A DNA stretch of 64,000 bases from Candidatus Fermentithermobacillaceae bacterium (lineage in GTDB: Bacteria > Bacillota > Sulfobacillia > Fermentithermobacillales > Fermentithermobacillaceae): contig DUQH01000029.1 of the NCBI GenBank assembly GCA_012837895.1, positions 1-64,000 on the forward strand, given 5' to 3'. Positions 27,188 through 34,866 of the stretch are shown here, in pieces. How positions within the stretch are numbered: position 1 is the first letter of the stretch; each line of letters opens with the position of its first letter. The notes under the pieces are model-generated. The model saw only the letters and a program-made list of their open reading frames with translations. It was not told the origin of the DNA and ran no database searches. The translations under genes and the position numbers were made by a program.

Positions 27188-27748
27188 TTGAAAGCAACAG
27201 GAATTGTTAGAAGAATCGATGATCTCGGAAGAGTGGTCATACCCAAGGAAATAAGGCGCACCCTGAGAATACGTGAGGGAGATCCTCTGGAGATATTTGT
27301 GGATAGAGACGGGGAAGTCATCTTGAAGAAATACTCTCCCATTGGCGAGCTGGGGGATTTTGCACGTGAATATGCTGATTCACTGGCAGAGGCCACCGGG
27401 AAAATAGCAATGATTGCAGACAGGGATTCAATAATAGCGGTGTCAGGCGCTCCCAAGAGAGAGTTTCTCAACAAGAGAATTTCACAGGCTGTTGAAAGAA
27501 TCATGGAAGACAGGAAACCTGTGTTGATTTCAAAACCGGGCGAGGACAGGTATTGCAAAGAATGTATCACCGAAGATGAGGCAGGTTGCACTTTTACGTC
27601 TGAAGTTATAGCGCCGATTGTAGCTGAAGGCGATCCAATCGGCGCTGTTATCATATGTACAAGGGACCCTGACGAGCTCGTAGGTGAGGTTGAGCTCAAG
27701 CTGGCTGAAACGGCAGCGGGGTTCTTGGCAAAGCAGATGGAAGAGTGA
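27188..27748 (+). CDS. spoVT: Stage V sporulation transcriptional regulator SpoVT
   Basis: SpoVT tunes sigma-G-dependent genes in the forespore. The 186-residue protein combines an N-terminal AbrB-like swapped-hairpin DNA-binding domain (residues 1-50, ATGIVRRIDDLGRVVIPKEI) with a C-terminal GAF domain (about 55-185), matching the known family length. It starts at TTG after a GGGGGG site. A 10-bp stem terminator follows the gene, so it is probably a single-gene transcript. Confidence 0.95.
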   Translation: MKATGIVRRIDDLGRVVIPKEIRRTLRIREGDPLEIFVDRDGEVILKKYSPIGELGDFAREYADSLAEATGKIAMIADRDSIIAVSGAPKREFLNKRISQAVERIMEDRKPVLISKPGEDRYCKECITEDEAGCTFTSEVIAPIVAEGDPIGAVIICTRDPDELVGEVELKLAETAAGFLAKQMEE

Positions 27749-27780
27749 TGGAATAATATTCGTTCTGGGTTTGGTGCGTT

Positions 27781-27815
27781 AAGGTGGCACTGGGTGCCAC
27801 CTTTCATTTATAATT
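27781..27815 (+). terminator. Terminator after spoVT
   Basis: A perfect 10-bp stem (27781-27790 with 27794-27803, AAGGTGGCAC with GTGCCACCTT) and a three-base loop are followed by a T- and A-rich tail. Confidence 0.75.
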
Positions 27816-27865
27816 TTGGGGAATATCAGGTGATGGCCTGCAAACGGAAAGGGGCGCCCACCTAA

Positions 27866-29437
27866 ATGAACGGTAAAGACTCAAAGTTTCTCAAGAGTGC
27901 GTTTACCCTCGCCTTTGCAGGCGTGATTGTAAAGGTGATCGGCGCCCTCTACAGGATCCCCCTGTACTCCATTCTTGGTAGCGAAGGTATGGGCCTTTAT
28001 CAATACGCTTACCCCGTTTACGCCATAATGCTTACAGTATCTTCTGCAGGCCTCAACGTAGCTATTTCCAAAGCTGTGGCAGAGAGATGGGTGCTTGGAA
28101 GGCGCAAAGCCGCTTCGAAGGTGTTCCGTGTATCCCTTGTCCTCATGGCTGTACTTGGGTTTGCAGGTTTTGTCGCCATGTTTTCTATGTCCGGATGGAT
28201 TGCTGCCAATATGGCCCGTGACTCCCGGGCAGCCATTTCGATAGCAGCTATCTCGCCTGCACTTTTCATGGCGGCAGTGTTGTCTGCGTTACGAGGGTGG
28301 TTTCAGGGTATAGAGGAAATGTCAGTGCCTGCAATATCCCAGGTCTTGGAGCAATTCGGCAGGCTCCTGACAATGTATAGCTTGGGGGTAATGCTCCTGC
28401 CAAGAGGTATTGAATATGCAGCGGCGGGAGCCACTTTCGGGGCTGTTGTAGGAGCTTTTGGCGGCGTGGTATACACGGCGATTGCGTATTTCAGGCGGAC
28501 ACGTGAGTGGGATTTGGATAACGATGGTACTGACGAACCGTGGGGAAGTGTCGCCAGGGAGATAATATTCACAGCAATCCCCATATCCCTGGCGTCTGCC
28601 GTGTTCGGCATCACTGAAATAATCGACCTTGGCCTTGTGCCGGGACGGCTTCAATCTACCGGATTGTCGCCTGAAGAAGCTACCCGGCTATTCGGGCAGC
28701 TCACAGGGGGTGCGTTTCCCCTGCTCAATATCCCGACTATTTTCACAGGGGCCCTCCAGATGGCGCTTGTGCCATCTATATCGGGGGCAGCCAAACTTCG
28801 TGACAGGGAAAGCATCGTTAGGAGGATCAGGAAAGCCCTGGCTATTACCGTGGCGTTGGCGCTTCCTGCGGCAATGGGTATTTACGTGCTGGCTGATCCA
28901 ATACCGGCCTTGCTTTTCCAGGATTGGGGGATTGGCCGGGTACTCCGCCCGCTTGCCCCTGGAGTGTTCTTCCTGGCGCTTCAGCAGGTTACAGCCGGTA
29001 TCTTGCACGGGCTTGGGAGAATGAAAGTTCCCCTTATGAACCTGACCTGGGCAGCCTTGACAAAAGCTATACTTACCTACGTGCTGGTAGGCAACCCTTC
29101 ATTCGGTGTGGTCGGTGCGAGCATAGCTACTTCGGTTCATTTTGGCGTTGCGGCTTTGCTCAATCTACTGGCGATAAAGCGCGAAATCGGTGATGTGCTT
29201 GACGGCCCGGCTATGCTGAAAATATCCCTGTCTACGGCGATTATGTCTGTAGTAGCAGGATTTACTTATGGTAGAATGCAAACATCCATTGGCTGGGGAC
29301 CGGCAACCATTGCAGCGATTGTGGCAGGTATCATAGCGTACGGGATTTTGGTTTTCGCAACCGGCGCAGTAACCTTTGAAGATTTGCAGAGTTTGCCGCT
29401 GATAGGCAGTCTGTTCAGGAACCGTAAGAAGGACTAG
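27866..29437 (+). CDS. MOP-family flippase, SpoVB/YabM type
   Basis: The 523-residue integral membrane protein has about 14 helices and belongs to the MOP superfamily of polysaccharide and lipid-II exporters (opening FLKSAFTLAFAGVIVKVIGALYRIPLYSILG). Members flip undecaprenyl-linked precursors for the wall or spore cortex. It sits in the place of B. subtilis yabM, between spoVT and mazG. Which lipid-linked substrate it moves cannot be read from sequence. Confidence 0.9.
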   Translation: MNGKDSKFLKSAFTLAFAGVIVKVIGALYRIPLYSILGSEGMGLYQYAYPVYAIMLTVSSAGLNVAISKAVAERWVLGRRKAASKVFRVSLVLMAVLGFAGFVAMFSMSGWIAANMARDSRAAISIAAISPALFMAAVLSALRGWFQGIEEMSVPAISQVLEQFGRLLTMYSLGVMLLPRGIEYAAAGATFGAVVGAFGGVVYTAIAYFRRTREWDLDNDGTDEPWGSVAREIIFTAIPISLASAVFGITEIIDLGLVPGRLQSTGLSPEEATRLFGQLTGGAFPLLNIPTIFTGALQMALVPSISGAAKLRDRESIVRRIRKALAITVALALPAAMGIYVLADPIPALLFQDWGIGRVLRPLAPGVFFLALQQVTAGILHGLGRMKVPLMNLTWAALTKAILTYVLVGNPSFGVVGASIATSVHFGVAALLNLLAIKREIGDVLDGPAMLKISLSTAIMSVVAGFTYGRMQTSIGWGPATIAAIVAGIIAYGILVFATGAVTFEDLQSLPLIGSLFRNRKKD

Positions 29438-29485
29438 CGAAGAGTATAGAAGGAGTAGGACGACGCACGTTAAGGGGCAGTGTTT

Positions 29486-30328
29486 ATGTGTAGGGGAGAT
29501 GACAGGCGGCCAGTGGAGGACTTAGACGGTTCTCCCTGGGAGAGATTTGAGTCCATTATCAAGCGGCTCAGGGGCCCTGACGGTTGCCCCTGGGATAAGA
29601 AGCAGACTTATCAATCACTGACGCCTTTCGTGTTGGAAGAAGCGTACGAAGTGGTTCAGGCAGCTTCGGAAAACGATGGGGATAAGATCAGGGAGGAATT
29701 GGGGGACTTAATGCTCCAGATCGGCCTGTACTCTGCGATCGCTGAAGAGAACCAGCATTTTACCCTTGCCGATGTGATTAACGGCATATCTGACAAACTG
29801 GTACGAAGGCATCCCCATGTGTTCGGTGATCGGAAGGCAGATACACCTGAACAGGTTGAAAAGCTTTGGGCTGAGATTAAGAGCAACGAACGTGGAAAAC
29901 GCCTTCAACGCAGTTCCTTGATGGATCAGGTCGATAAGGGGTTACCGGCCTTGATGAGAGCGCAACAGCAGCAAGAAGTTGCTGCCCAGGTGGGCTTTGA
30001 TTGGCCTGATGTGCAAGGCGTTGTTGAAAAATTGCATGAAGAGATCTCAGAACTCAAGGAAGCTTGGGACAAGAACGACCAGGCCCAGGTAGAATCTGAA
30101 ATCGGAGATCTCCTTTTCGCATGCGTCAATCTGGCAAGGTGGCTGGGAGTCGATGCTGAAGTGGCACTTACCCGCACGATCGACAAGTTTTCCAAAAGAT
30201 TTAGGCTCATGGAGGCATATCTGAAACAAGACAATCTAACGATAAGAGAAGTAGGGTTGGACACCTTGGATGAACTGTGGGAAAAGGCGAAGGATGGGGA
30301 GAATAAGGAGGGTGGGGAAAAAGCTTAG
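29486..30328 (+). CDS. mazG: Nucleoside triphosphate pyrophosphohydrolase MazG
   Basis: MazG hydrolyses (d)NTPs, including non-canonical ones, to monophosphates. The protein has two tandem MazG domains (about residues 20-125 and 155-245) with EExxE-type acidic motifs: LEEAYEVVQA, REELGDLMLQI and ESEIGDLLFACVNLARW. The tetrapyrrole-methylase domain fused in B. subtilis YabN is missing. The start is ATG 29486 (280 residues), eight bases past AAGGGG, rather than GTG 29480. Confidence 0.93.
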   Translation: MCRGDDRRPVEDLDGSPWERFESIIKRLRGPDGCPWDKKQTYQSLTPFVLEEAYEVVQAASENDGDKIREELGDLMLQIGLYSAIAEENQHFTLADVINGISDKLVRRHPHVFGDRKADTPEQVEKLWAEIKSNERGKRLQRSSLMDQVDKGLPALMRAQQQQEVAAQVGFDWPDVQGVVEKLHEEISELKEAWDKNDQAQVESEIGDLLFACVNLARWLGVDAEVALTRTIDKFSKRFRLMEAYLKQDNLTIREVGLDTLDELWEKAKDGENKEGGEKA

Positions 30329-30406
30329 CCGGGATTTCAGTTGTCCAAAGGTGCCGGCCAATACGGTTGGCAATACATATACCGTCACATAATGGAGGGA
30401 TTTGGT

Positions 30407-30679
30407 GTGAACAAATCTGAACTTATCGGAGCGGTAGCTCAAAAAGCAGGACTAACCAAGAAAGACACGGAAAAAGCTATCAACAGCTTTATCGAAGTTG
30501 TGCAGGAAGCTCTCGCAGGAGGCGACACAGTAGCCATCTTGGGATTCGGTACTTTCCTTGCAAGAGAAAGGTCTGCACGTGAAGGGCGTAATCCCAGGAC
30601 AGGCGAACCTATTCAGATTCCTGCTGCAAGAGTTCCTGTGTTCAGGCCCGGCAGGGGACTGAGAGATGCGGTAAAGTAA
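30407..30679 (+). CDS. hup: HU-family DNA-binding protein
   Basis: This 90-residue histone-like protein bends and compacts DNA as a dimer. It has the N-terminal KSELIGAVAQKAGLTKKDTEKAI helices and the diagnostic GFGTFLARERSAREGRNPRTGEPI arm region. The start is GTG 30407 with a GGAGGGA site six bases upstream; a longer reading from 30341 adds 22 non-family residues. The position between mazG and rqcP is common in Clostridia. Confidence 0.95.
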   Translation: MNKSELIGAVAQKAGLTKKDTEKAINSFIEVVQEALAGGDTVAILGFGTFLARERSAREGRNPRTGEPIQIPAARVPVFRPGRGLRDAVK

Positions 30680-30744
30680 GGTAGTAGCTAGGCACGAAAT
30701 ATACAGTTCTATTTTTCAAAACTGTTTCCGGAGGAGGGCTTGCA

Positions 30745-31011
30745 GTGCGGTTGGATAAGTATCTTAAGGTTGCGCGCCTGGTAAAGCGCAGAACCCTTGC
30801 ACAAGAACTGTGCAATGGTGGACATGTAACCAAGAACGGGCGGCCCGCCAAGCCCTCTTCCCGTGTTGAGATTGGCGACGTGTTGGAGATAAGGTTTGGC
30901 CCCAGATTGATTACTGTTGAAGTAGTTGCTTTGGCTGACAGCGCGGACAAGAAAACCGCCGGTTCGCTCTACCGGCGGCTCTCTCAAGAGGATTTGGCTG
31001 AAGTGGAATAG
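30745..31011 (+). CDS. rqcP: RNA-binding S4-domain protein RqcP (YabO)
   Basis: The 88-residue protein is an S4-domain protein related to Hsp15. In B. subtilis RqcP binds the obstructed 50S subunit and helps RqcH add alanine tails during ribosome quality control. The S4 motif is RLDKYLKVARLVKRRTLAQELCNGGHVTKNG, from residue 1. It starts at GTG with a GGAGGAGGG site. It ends only 20 bp from the convergent divIC, which is not the usual arrangement. Confidence 0.93.
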   Translation: MRLDKYLKVARLVKRRTLAQELCNGGHVTKNGRPAKPSSRVEIGDVLEIRFGPRLITVEVVALADSADKKTAGSLYRRLSQEDLAEVE

Positions 31012-31031
31012 TGCGGGGGTGTCTCCTACCG

Positions 31032-31322
31032 CTACTGGCCCTTTCCATCCTTTATGGGGATGTACTGTACTTCCCCGGGCATAACCAGCCCGAGTTTCTC
31101 TCTTGCAGTTTTCTCTATATACTCTTCGCTCCCGAGGGTTTCTATTTGCTCTTCAAGTGCGGTGTTTAGCATCATGTAATACTCTATTTCAGACTCAAGC
31201 TGCATGAGGCGGTTCCTGACACGTATCACTTCAACTTGCCTGACTGCAAAGGTTATGGCAATCAATCCAATAAATGCCCACACCAAGTTGAGGTTCATTT
31301 TGCGTTGCTTTCTACTTCTCAT
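31032..31322 (-). CDS. divIC: Septum formation initiator, DivIC/FtsB family
   Basis: The 96-residue protein has a short cytoplasmic N-terminus, one membrane helix (about residues 10-28), a coiled coil (about 30-65) and the conserved extracellular end (EEYIEKTAREKLGLVMPGEVQYIP). It acts with FtsL and DivIB in the divisome. In B. subtilis it lies after yabQ on the same strand as the neighbours; here the whole yabP-yabQ-divIC block is on the opposite strand. It overlaps the HTH gene by four bases and is co-transcribed with it. Confidence 0.9.
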   Translation of the reverse strand: MRSRKQRKMNLNLVWAFIGLIAITFAVRQVEVIRVRNRLMQLESEIEYYMMLNTALEEQIETLGSEEYIEKTAREKLGLVMPGEVQYIPIKDGKGQ

Positions 31323-31555
31323 GGCTGTTCCTCCTCTGTGCCATCTCCACCGAACAGGTTCAATGGGTCACCTGAAATCACAATGACTACCTGGTAGCCC
31401 TTTTGCTTTGCCCTGTTATAAAGAGTTGCTACGGTGGACTGGCTAAGGCCTAGCCGCTCCGCTATGGCTTGAGCTGAACAGCCTGTTTCTTTCAGGACTA
31501 CTACTTGTCTTTCTCTGAAACTTAGTCTTTCGGCTCCCCGGATTTCGATTTGCAC
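31319..31555 (-). CDS. Small helix-turn-helix protein (sigma-70 region 4-like)
   Basis: The 78-residue protein has a LuxR/sigma-region-4-like HTH (SFRERQVVVLKETGCSAQAIAERLGLSQSTVATLYNRAKQKG, residues 11-53) and an acidic tail (residues 63-78). It has no sensor domain. It overlaps divIC by four bases (ATGA) and starts at GTG with an AGGGGA site that itself overlaps one of four DnaA boxes. The gene is not in the B. subtilis yabQ-divIC interval. I do not recognise a named family; it may regulate divIC or act in sporulation. Confidence 0.8.
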   Translation of the reverse strand: MQIEIRGAERLSFRERQVVVLKETGCSAQAIAERLGLSQSTVATLYNRAKQKGYQVVIVISGDPLNLFGGDGTEEEQP

Positions 31556-31558
31556 AGC

Positions 31559-31602
31559 TTATCCCCTGGGTTATCCACAATTTATGCACAGATTGTGGAC
31601 AA
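31559..31602 (-). promoter_or_regulatory. Cluster of four DnaA boxes
   Basis: Within 44 bp there are two full matches to TTATNCACA (TTATCCACA at 31571-31579 and TTATGCACA at 31582-31590), TTATCCCCT at 31559-31567, and TTGTCCACA on the opposite strand at 31594-31602. They lie directly upstream of the HTH-divIC start, in the yabQ-HTH gap, and are flanked by AT-rich DNA. They could control that pair or act as a DnaA-binding cluster near the origin. Confidence 0.7.
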
Positions 31603-31685
31603 ATTTAGTACAACCTTATTCTACGTCAATATCGGAATTCCTGCACGGCAAATAAGCTTTTTGATGGAGCTTCTTGATAGACGAT

Positions 31686-32126
31686 TTATCCGTCGCTGCC
31701 GTCGTCAGGAGGAGAGGGCTTTTTCAATCTGTTTATCAGCGGTGTCCACAGCTTTTGGTTTATTGTGCGGATTGCCGATTTGAGGGCATGTTTGACCTTG
31801 GAAACGGTTCTCATAACAGCTTTGGTGCAAGCAAAGGTGATGTCATAAACGAGGTTTCCTACCAGGGCGTTGCATAGGGCAAAGCCCAGGGCGAGGGCAA
31901 TGACGATGTACAGCCTTACCTCGCCGTAATTGACGACAAAAACCACTATGGCGATAACTGTAAGCACCAGTACAGCTACCACCCCGTCAAGTACATGGGC
32001 TGTGAATTTTCGCGGCGAAGTGGCTCTTCTCAAAGCCGTATATGCTTGAAACAAGGTACTGCAAAATATGCCTAGCAAAAAAAGTACGGCTAGACGCCAC
32101 AACTGTATGTCTACAGGAGGGTGCAT
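31686..32126 (-). CDS. yabQ: Spore cortex protein YabQ
   Basis: The 146-residue protein has four to five predicted membrane helices in its first 105 residues and a basic C-terminus, matching YabQ, a sigma-E-dependent outer-forespore-membrane protein needed for cortex formation in B. subtilis. The pairing with yabP immediately upstream (two bases apart) supports the call more than the poorly conserved sequence. It belongs to the inverted block. Confidence 0.85.
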   Translation of the reverse strand: MHPPVDIQLWRLAVLFLLGIFCSTLFQAYTALRRATSPRKFTAHVLDGVVAVLVLTVIAIVVFVVNYGEVRLYIVIALALGFALCNALVGNLVYDITFACTKAVMRTVSKVKHALKSAIRTINQKLWTPLINRLKKPSPPDDGSDG

Positions 32127-32128
32127 GT

Positions 32129-32428
32129 CTAACGGAAAATCCTCTGCAAGAAGCTGCCTTCCCTTTGTCTGGCTCCACGGTCAAGAGATGAGTATTCCAG
32201 CGAAAACAACATGCCTTCCAGGATCATCTGTCCTTTTTCCAAGTCCAAGGCAGTGATATGGAACTCTTCCCCCATGAGTGCCAGATTCCCCATTTCAGTC
32301 TCTACGACTACTTGCCTTTCATCGAAACTCTCGACGTGGACAACTCCTGTTAAGCGGATTGACTCCCTCTGCAAGATCTCAACCTTATGCGTACCTTGCT
32401 CAACGGGATACTGTTCCAAACTAAGCAC
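32129..32428 (-). CDS. yabP: Sporulation protein YabP
   Basis: The 99-residue protein matches the YabP/YqfC family of small sporulation proteins: KVEILQRESIRLTGVVHVESFDERQVVVET and GEEFHITALDLEKGQMILEG. In B. subtilis it is under sigma-E control and is made with YabQ. The start has a GGAGGTGCTT site. It is the first gene of a minus-strand unit running yabP-yabQ-HTH-divIC. Confidence 0.9.
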   Translation of the reverse strand: MLSLEQYPVEQGTHKVEILQRESIRLTGVVHVESFDERQVVVETEMGNLALMGEEFHITALDLEKGQMILEGMLFSLEYSSLDRGARQREGSFLQRIFR

Positions 32429-32540
32429 CTCCGAAACAGGGCATAATGCCGGTTTAGTATCCTAAATATGCGTTGCTCAATAATATATGACATATGATGT
32501 AACCGGATTGGCATGTTTCCTCAAAAAGAGGTACAGTAAC

Positions 32541-32575
32541 ATTGTATGAGTTGTCTTGTATGGTTTTGACCTTAC
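32541..32575 (-). promoter_or_regulatory. Sigma-E-like promoter candidate upstream of yabP
   Basis: On the minus strand CATACAAT (32541-32548) matches the sigma-E -10 consensus exactly; the -35 region upstream is a weak match. A second candidate, CATATTTA (32463-32470), is nearer the gene with CATATAT about 13 bp before it. yabP is a sigma-E gene in B. subtilis. Confidence 0.4.
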
Positions 32576-32661
32576 AATGCAGCGCCAATACCGCAAGACC
32601 TTGTTGGACTTGGCGTTTGATTCTGCGGGGAAACTTGGCACTGGCTGCAAGGTTGTAATCC

Positions 32662-32691
32662 TTGACACTCAAAATATGCATAACCTATAAT
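32662..32691 (+). promoter_or_regulatory. Sigma-A promoter for yabR
   Basis: A perfect TTGACA (32662-32667) and perfect TATAAT (32686-32691) are 18 bp apart, 46 bp before the yabR start. It gives the S1 gene its own vegetative promoter, which it needs because the upstream block points away. Confidence 0.75.
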
Positions 32692-32737
32692 CAGTTTGCC
32701 GGATTTATCAATAGGTACCGGGAGGAATGTCGGAGGT

Positions 32738-33127
32738 ATGGCCCTCGAAGTAGGAGCGATTGTAGAGGGGATCGTTACTGGAATCACTAACTTCGGTGCT
32801 TTCGTGACCTTGCCAGATGGCAGGACCGGTTTGGTACACATCTCTGAGATCGCTGACGCGTATGTAAAAGACATCAACGAGTATGTGAAGACTAACGAAA
32901 AAGTACAAGTGAAGGTTCTGTCTGTGGATCCTTCCGGTAAGATCGGACTGAGCATCAAACAGGCCAGCCCGACGTACCGGCCGAGGCCTAGCCGTTCGCC
33001 ACGCTCCCAGGCAAGTTTTGAAGACAAGCTTGCCCGGTTCTTGAAAGAGAGCGATGAGCGCCAGGCTGATCTTAGAAAGCATACAGATTCCAAGCGCGGA
33101 GGACGCGGCTCACGCCGGGATTTCTGA
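32738..33127 (+). CDS. S1 RNA-binding domain protein YabR
   Basis: The protein is one S1 domain (residues 1-75, VGAIVEGIVTGITNFGAFVTL...GLVHISEIAD...VKVLSVDPSGKIGLSIKQ) followed by a basic, Arg- and Ser-rich tail (about 75-129). It corresponds to B. subtilis YabR, which lies after divIC. The likely start is ATG 32738 (129 residues); the nearest GGAGG is only one base away, so the GGGAGG 13 bases upstream may serve instead. tRNA-Leu follows 10 bp after the stop. Confidence 0.88.
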   Translation: MALEVGAIVEGIVTGITNFGAFVTLPDGRTGLVHISEIADAYVKDINEYVKTNEKVQVKVLSVDPSGKIGLSIKQASPTYRPRPSRSPRSQASFEDKLARFLKESDERQADLRKHTDSKRGGRGSRRDF

Positions 33128-33136
33128 ATAACCCTA

Positions 33137-33224
33137 GCCGGGGTGTTGGAATAGGTAGACAATGGGGACTTAAAATCCCCTGGGCTTCTAGCCCGTGCGG
33201 GTTCGAGTCCCGCCCCCGGCACCA
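33137..33224 (+). tRNA. tRNA-Leu (anticodon UAA)
   Basis: A full class II tRNA with a 7-bp acceptor stem (GCCGGGG with CCCCGGC), anticodon TAA in an anticodon loop closed by GGGGA/TCCCC, a long variable arm, the GTTCGAGTCC T-loop region and an encoded CCA. It reads UUA codons. Confidence 0.95.
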
Positions 33225-33479
33225 CGCTTAAGTTCATTTACCCTGCAATTGTTGCAACTATCAGTCCATTTTGCGTTTACGCTACTTTTTGCCTTGAGAA
33301 GTGCCAGCATCATTCACCGCTCAAAATAACTTGACAAGAATCTTTATCAGTCCTGTTGTAGCAGCATCCAAGCACCAATCCTGACGCGATCAAGTTGATC
33401 AACTGCAAGAAGCCACAGAGGACTTGGGCTGATATATGGAAGAGTACGGCGTCCCTCGATTTCATGGAGGTCATAGACT

Positions 33480-33758
33480 ATGCTCTCATTCAAGCGTGTG
33501 ATGTTTGTTAAGTATGCTGTGATCGCGTGGGCGTGTCTTGCCGCCTTAGTGATACTGTTTGGAAGCAGGATGAGGGCTGCCGTCGTAGGCCTAGTCACTT
33601 CTCTTCTTTACCTTGTCAGGCCGGGCATTCAAGAGCGGCTGTTTGTGTGTCCACATTGTGGAGGTAAGGATATCTTTGGTAGAGAGCTCCTCGCCATAAG
33701 CCGGCCCGATGTGGTTTTTTGTCCATACTGCAAGAAGGGAATACAATTTGACAGCTAG
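33480..33758 (+). CDS. Small membrane protein with zinc-ribbon end
   Basis: The 92-residue protein has two hydrophobic segments (about residues 10-28 and 32-47) followed by a likely zinc ribbon, CPHC near residue 58 and CPYC near 83. It starts at ATG, but I see no strong ribosome site beyond a GGAGG about ten bases before. No family is recognised. It begins the accessory stretch after tRNA-Leu; the preceding 255 bp hold no gene that I can support. Confidence 0.55.
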   Translation: MLSFKRVMFVKYAVIAWACLAALVILFGSRMRAAVVGLVTSLLYLVRPGIQERLFVCPHCGGKDIFGRELLAISRPDVVFCPYCKKGIQFDS

Positions 33759-34047
33759 ATGTGATCGGAAATGGACAGCTCTCTTTTTTGGGACGTCGCG
33801 CTGAGAAGGCATTCCCGGGATAAAGGCGGAAAAAGCATTGGCGTTTTCCTCGTCACTGGTTTGCATCTTCGCAATATATCCTCATTGTCACTTTGAGCAG
33901 CCACCTGGATTAGACCAAGTACTGGGACCTTGCTTTCGTCAGTCTTGTATTTTGGGAGATCGGGTGTCCTGTTGCATATACTTGTGTGACGGTTCTTGCG
34001 TCTATACTGAATTTTGGGTCCATTGGTTCTATGGGGTGGTTACAGGT

Positions 34048-34677
34048 ATGAGAACCGTGGAAGATGACTTGTGGATCTACTTTGGTTATCCCAACGAGTT
34101 TTGGCGCAACAAGTGCACAGTCTGCCGGGAAAAAGTCGGGACACTCAAAGTCCCTGTGCCTGAGTGTATAGATTGCTGGAAGGTTGAAATATGGAGTCAG
34201 AGCCCGTGGTTCGTGGAAGAAATGGTTTCTGCCGGTTATGGCTCCGGTGATGGAGGTGCTGATAGCTACGGCACTAACCATAACGGTCGTCTTCCCCAAC
34301 CCGGTGGCGGTTCTTGCATTGATGGGCATCTTGGAGAGTCTTGGCATCCAGGCAGCCTGAGTGGCGGACAGGACCGCCTATATTGGCTGGCGTTTGAACT
34401 GGCTGCAAGATACGGCTCTGCTTTTGTGGCCAAGGTGTCAAAACACCCTCTGCAGGTAGTTCGCACAGGCGAGCCCTTGGCCCAGTATCCATGTTCCCCA
34501 ACTGACAACCTGCTCATGATTTATGCCACTTCAGTTAAGGAAAGGGAACAAATCCGGCAGGCAGTATGCCATGCTCTCGGATTGGACGCCTCGGCAGCGG
34601 CAGACATCCCTGTGCGCCGCGGATGTTGGCTGTATGATCCCATCCTGGGTCCTTGGCAGAGCTGGGAGAAGCGTTAG
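34048..34677 (+). CDS. Uncharacterised protein with two CxxC pairs
   Basis: The likely 209-residue protein starts at ATG 34048; the same frame is open from 33838, but that part looks non-coding. Visible features are two cysteine pairs (CTVC near residue 23 and CIDC near 40) suggesting metal binding, a Gly-rich linker (about 60-100) and a C-terminal alpha/beta-looking part (about 110-209). I do not recognise a family. It lies in the accessory insert directly before the copA promoter. Codon usage resembles the neighbours, so it is probably real. Confidence 0.5.
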   Translation: MRTVEDDLWIYFGYPNEFWRNKCTVCREKVGTLKVPVPECIDCWKVEIWSQSPWFVEEMVSAGYGSGDGGADSYGTNHNGRLPQPGGGSCIDGHLGESWHPGSLSGGQDRLYWLAFELAARYGSAFVAKVSKHPLQVVRTGEPLAQYPCSPTDNLLMIYATSVKEREQIRQAVCHALGLDASAAADIPVRRGCWLYDPILGPWQSWEKR

Positions 34678-34792
34678 CATAGTCCTGACCGCGTTGCCCC
34701 GCACACCTGGACCAGGCACTTCGCGTCTCTGCCTAAGAATCAGGCTCTCTTGCCCTGAGAACACGGCCGGTAGCAACCTTAGCTATCGAGTA

Positions 34793-34849
34793 TTGACGCA
34801 TTTTGCGCCCGGGCATATAATGAAGATACATACACCCCGGTGGGGGTGG
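34793..34849 (+). promoter_or_regulatory. copA promoter with CsoR-type operator
   Basis: TTGACG (34793-34798) and TATAAT (34816-34821) are exactly 17 bp apart. About 10 bp downstream, 34832-34849 is a GC-rich imperfect palindrome (ACACCCCGG then TGGGGGTGGT), the type of sequence bound by CsoR copper sensors. The csoR gene lies at the end of the same operon. The site covers the transcription start, which fits repression that is lifted by Cu(I). Confidence 0.65.
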
Positions 34850-34866
34850 TGGGGGTGCGTCAAACC

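Noticed and set aside
30341-30406. N-terminal extension of HU
   Set aside because: 22 extra residues are open in frame but do not belong to the family, while GTG 30407 has a clear GGAGGGA site.
33838-34047. Longer N-terminus of the cysteine-pair protein
   Set aside because: The frame stays open here, but the composition is unlike coding sequence and there is no ribosome site. The ATG at 34048 is preferred.
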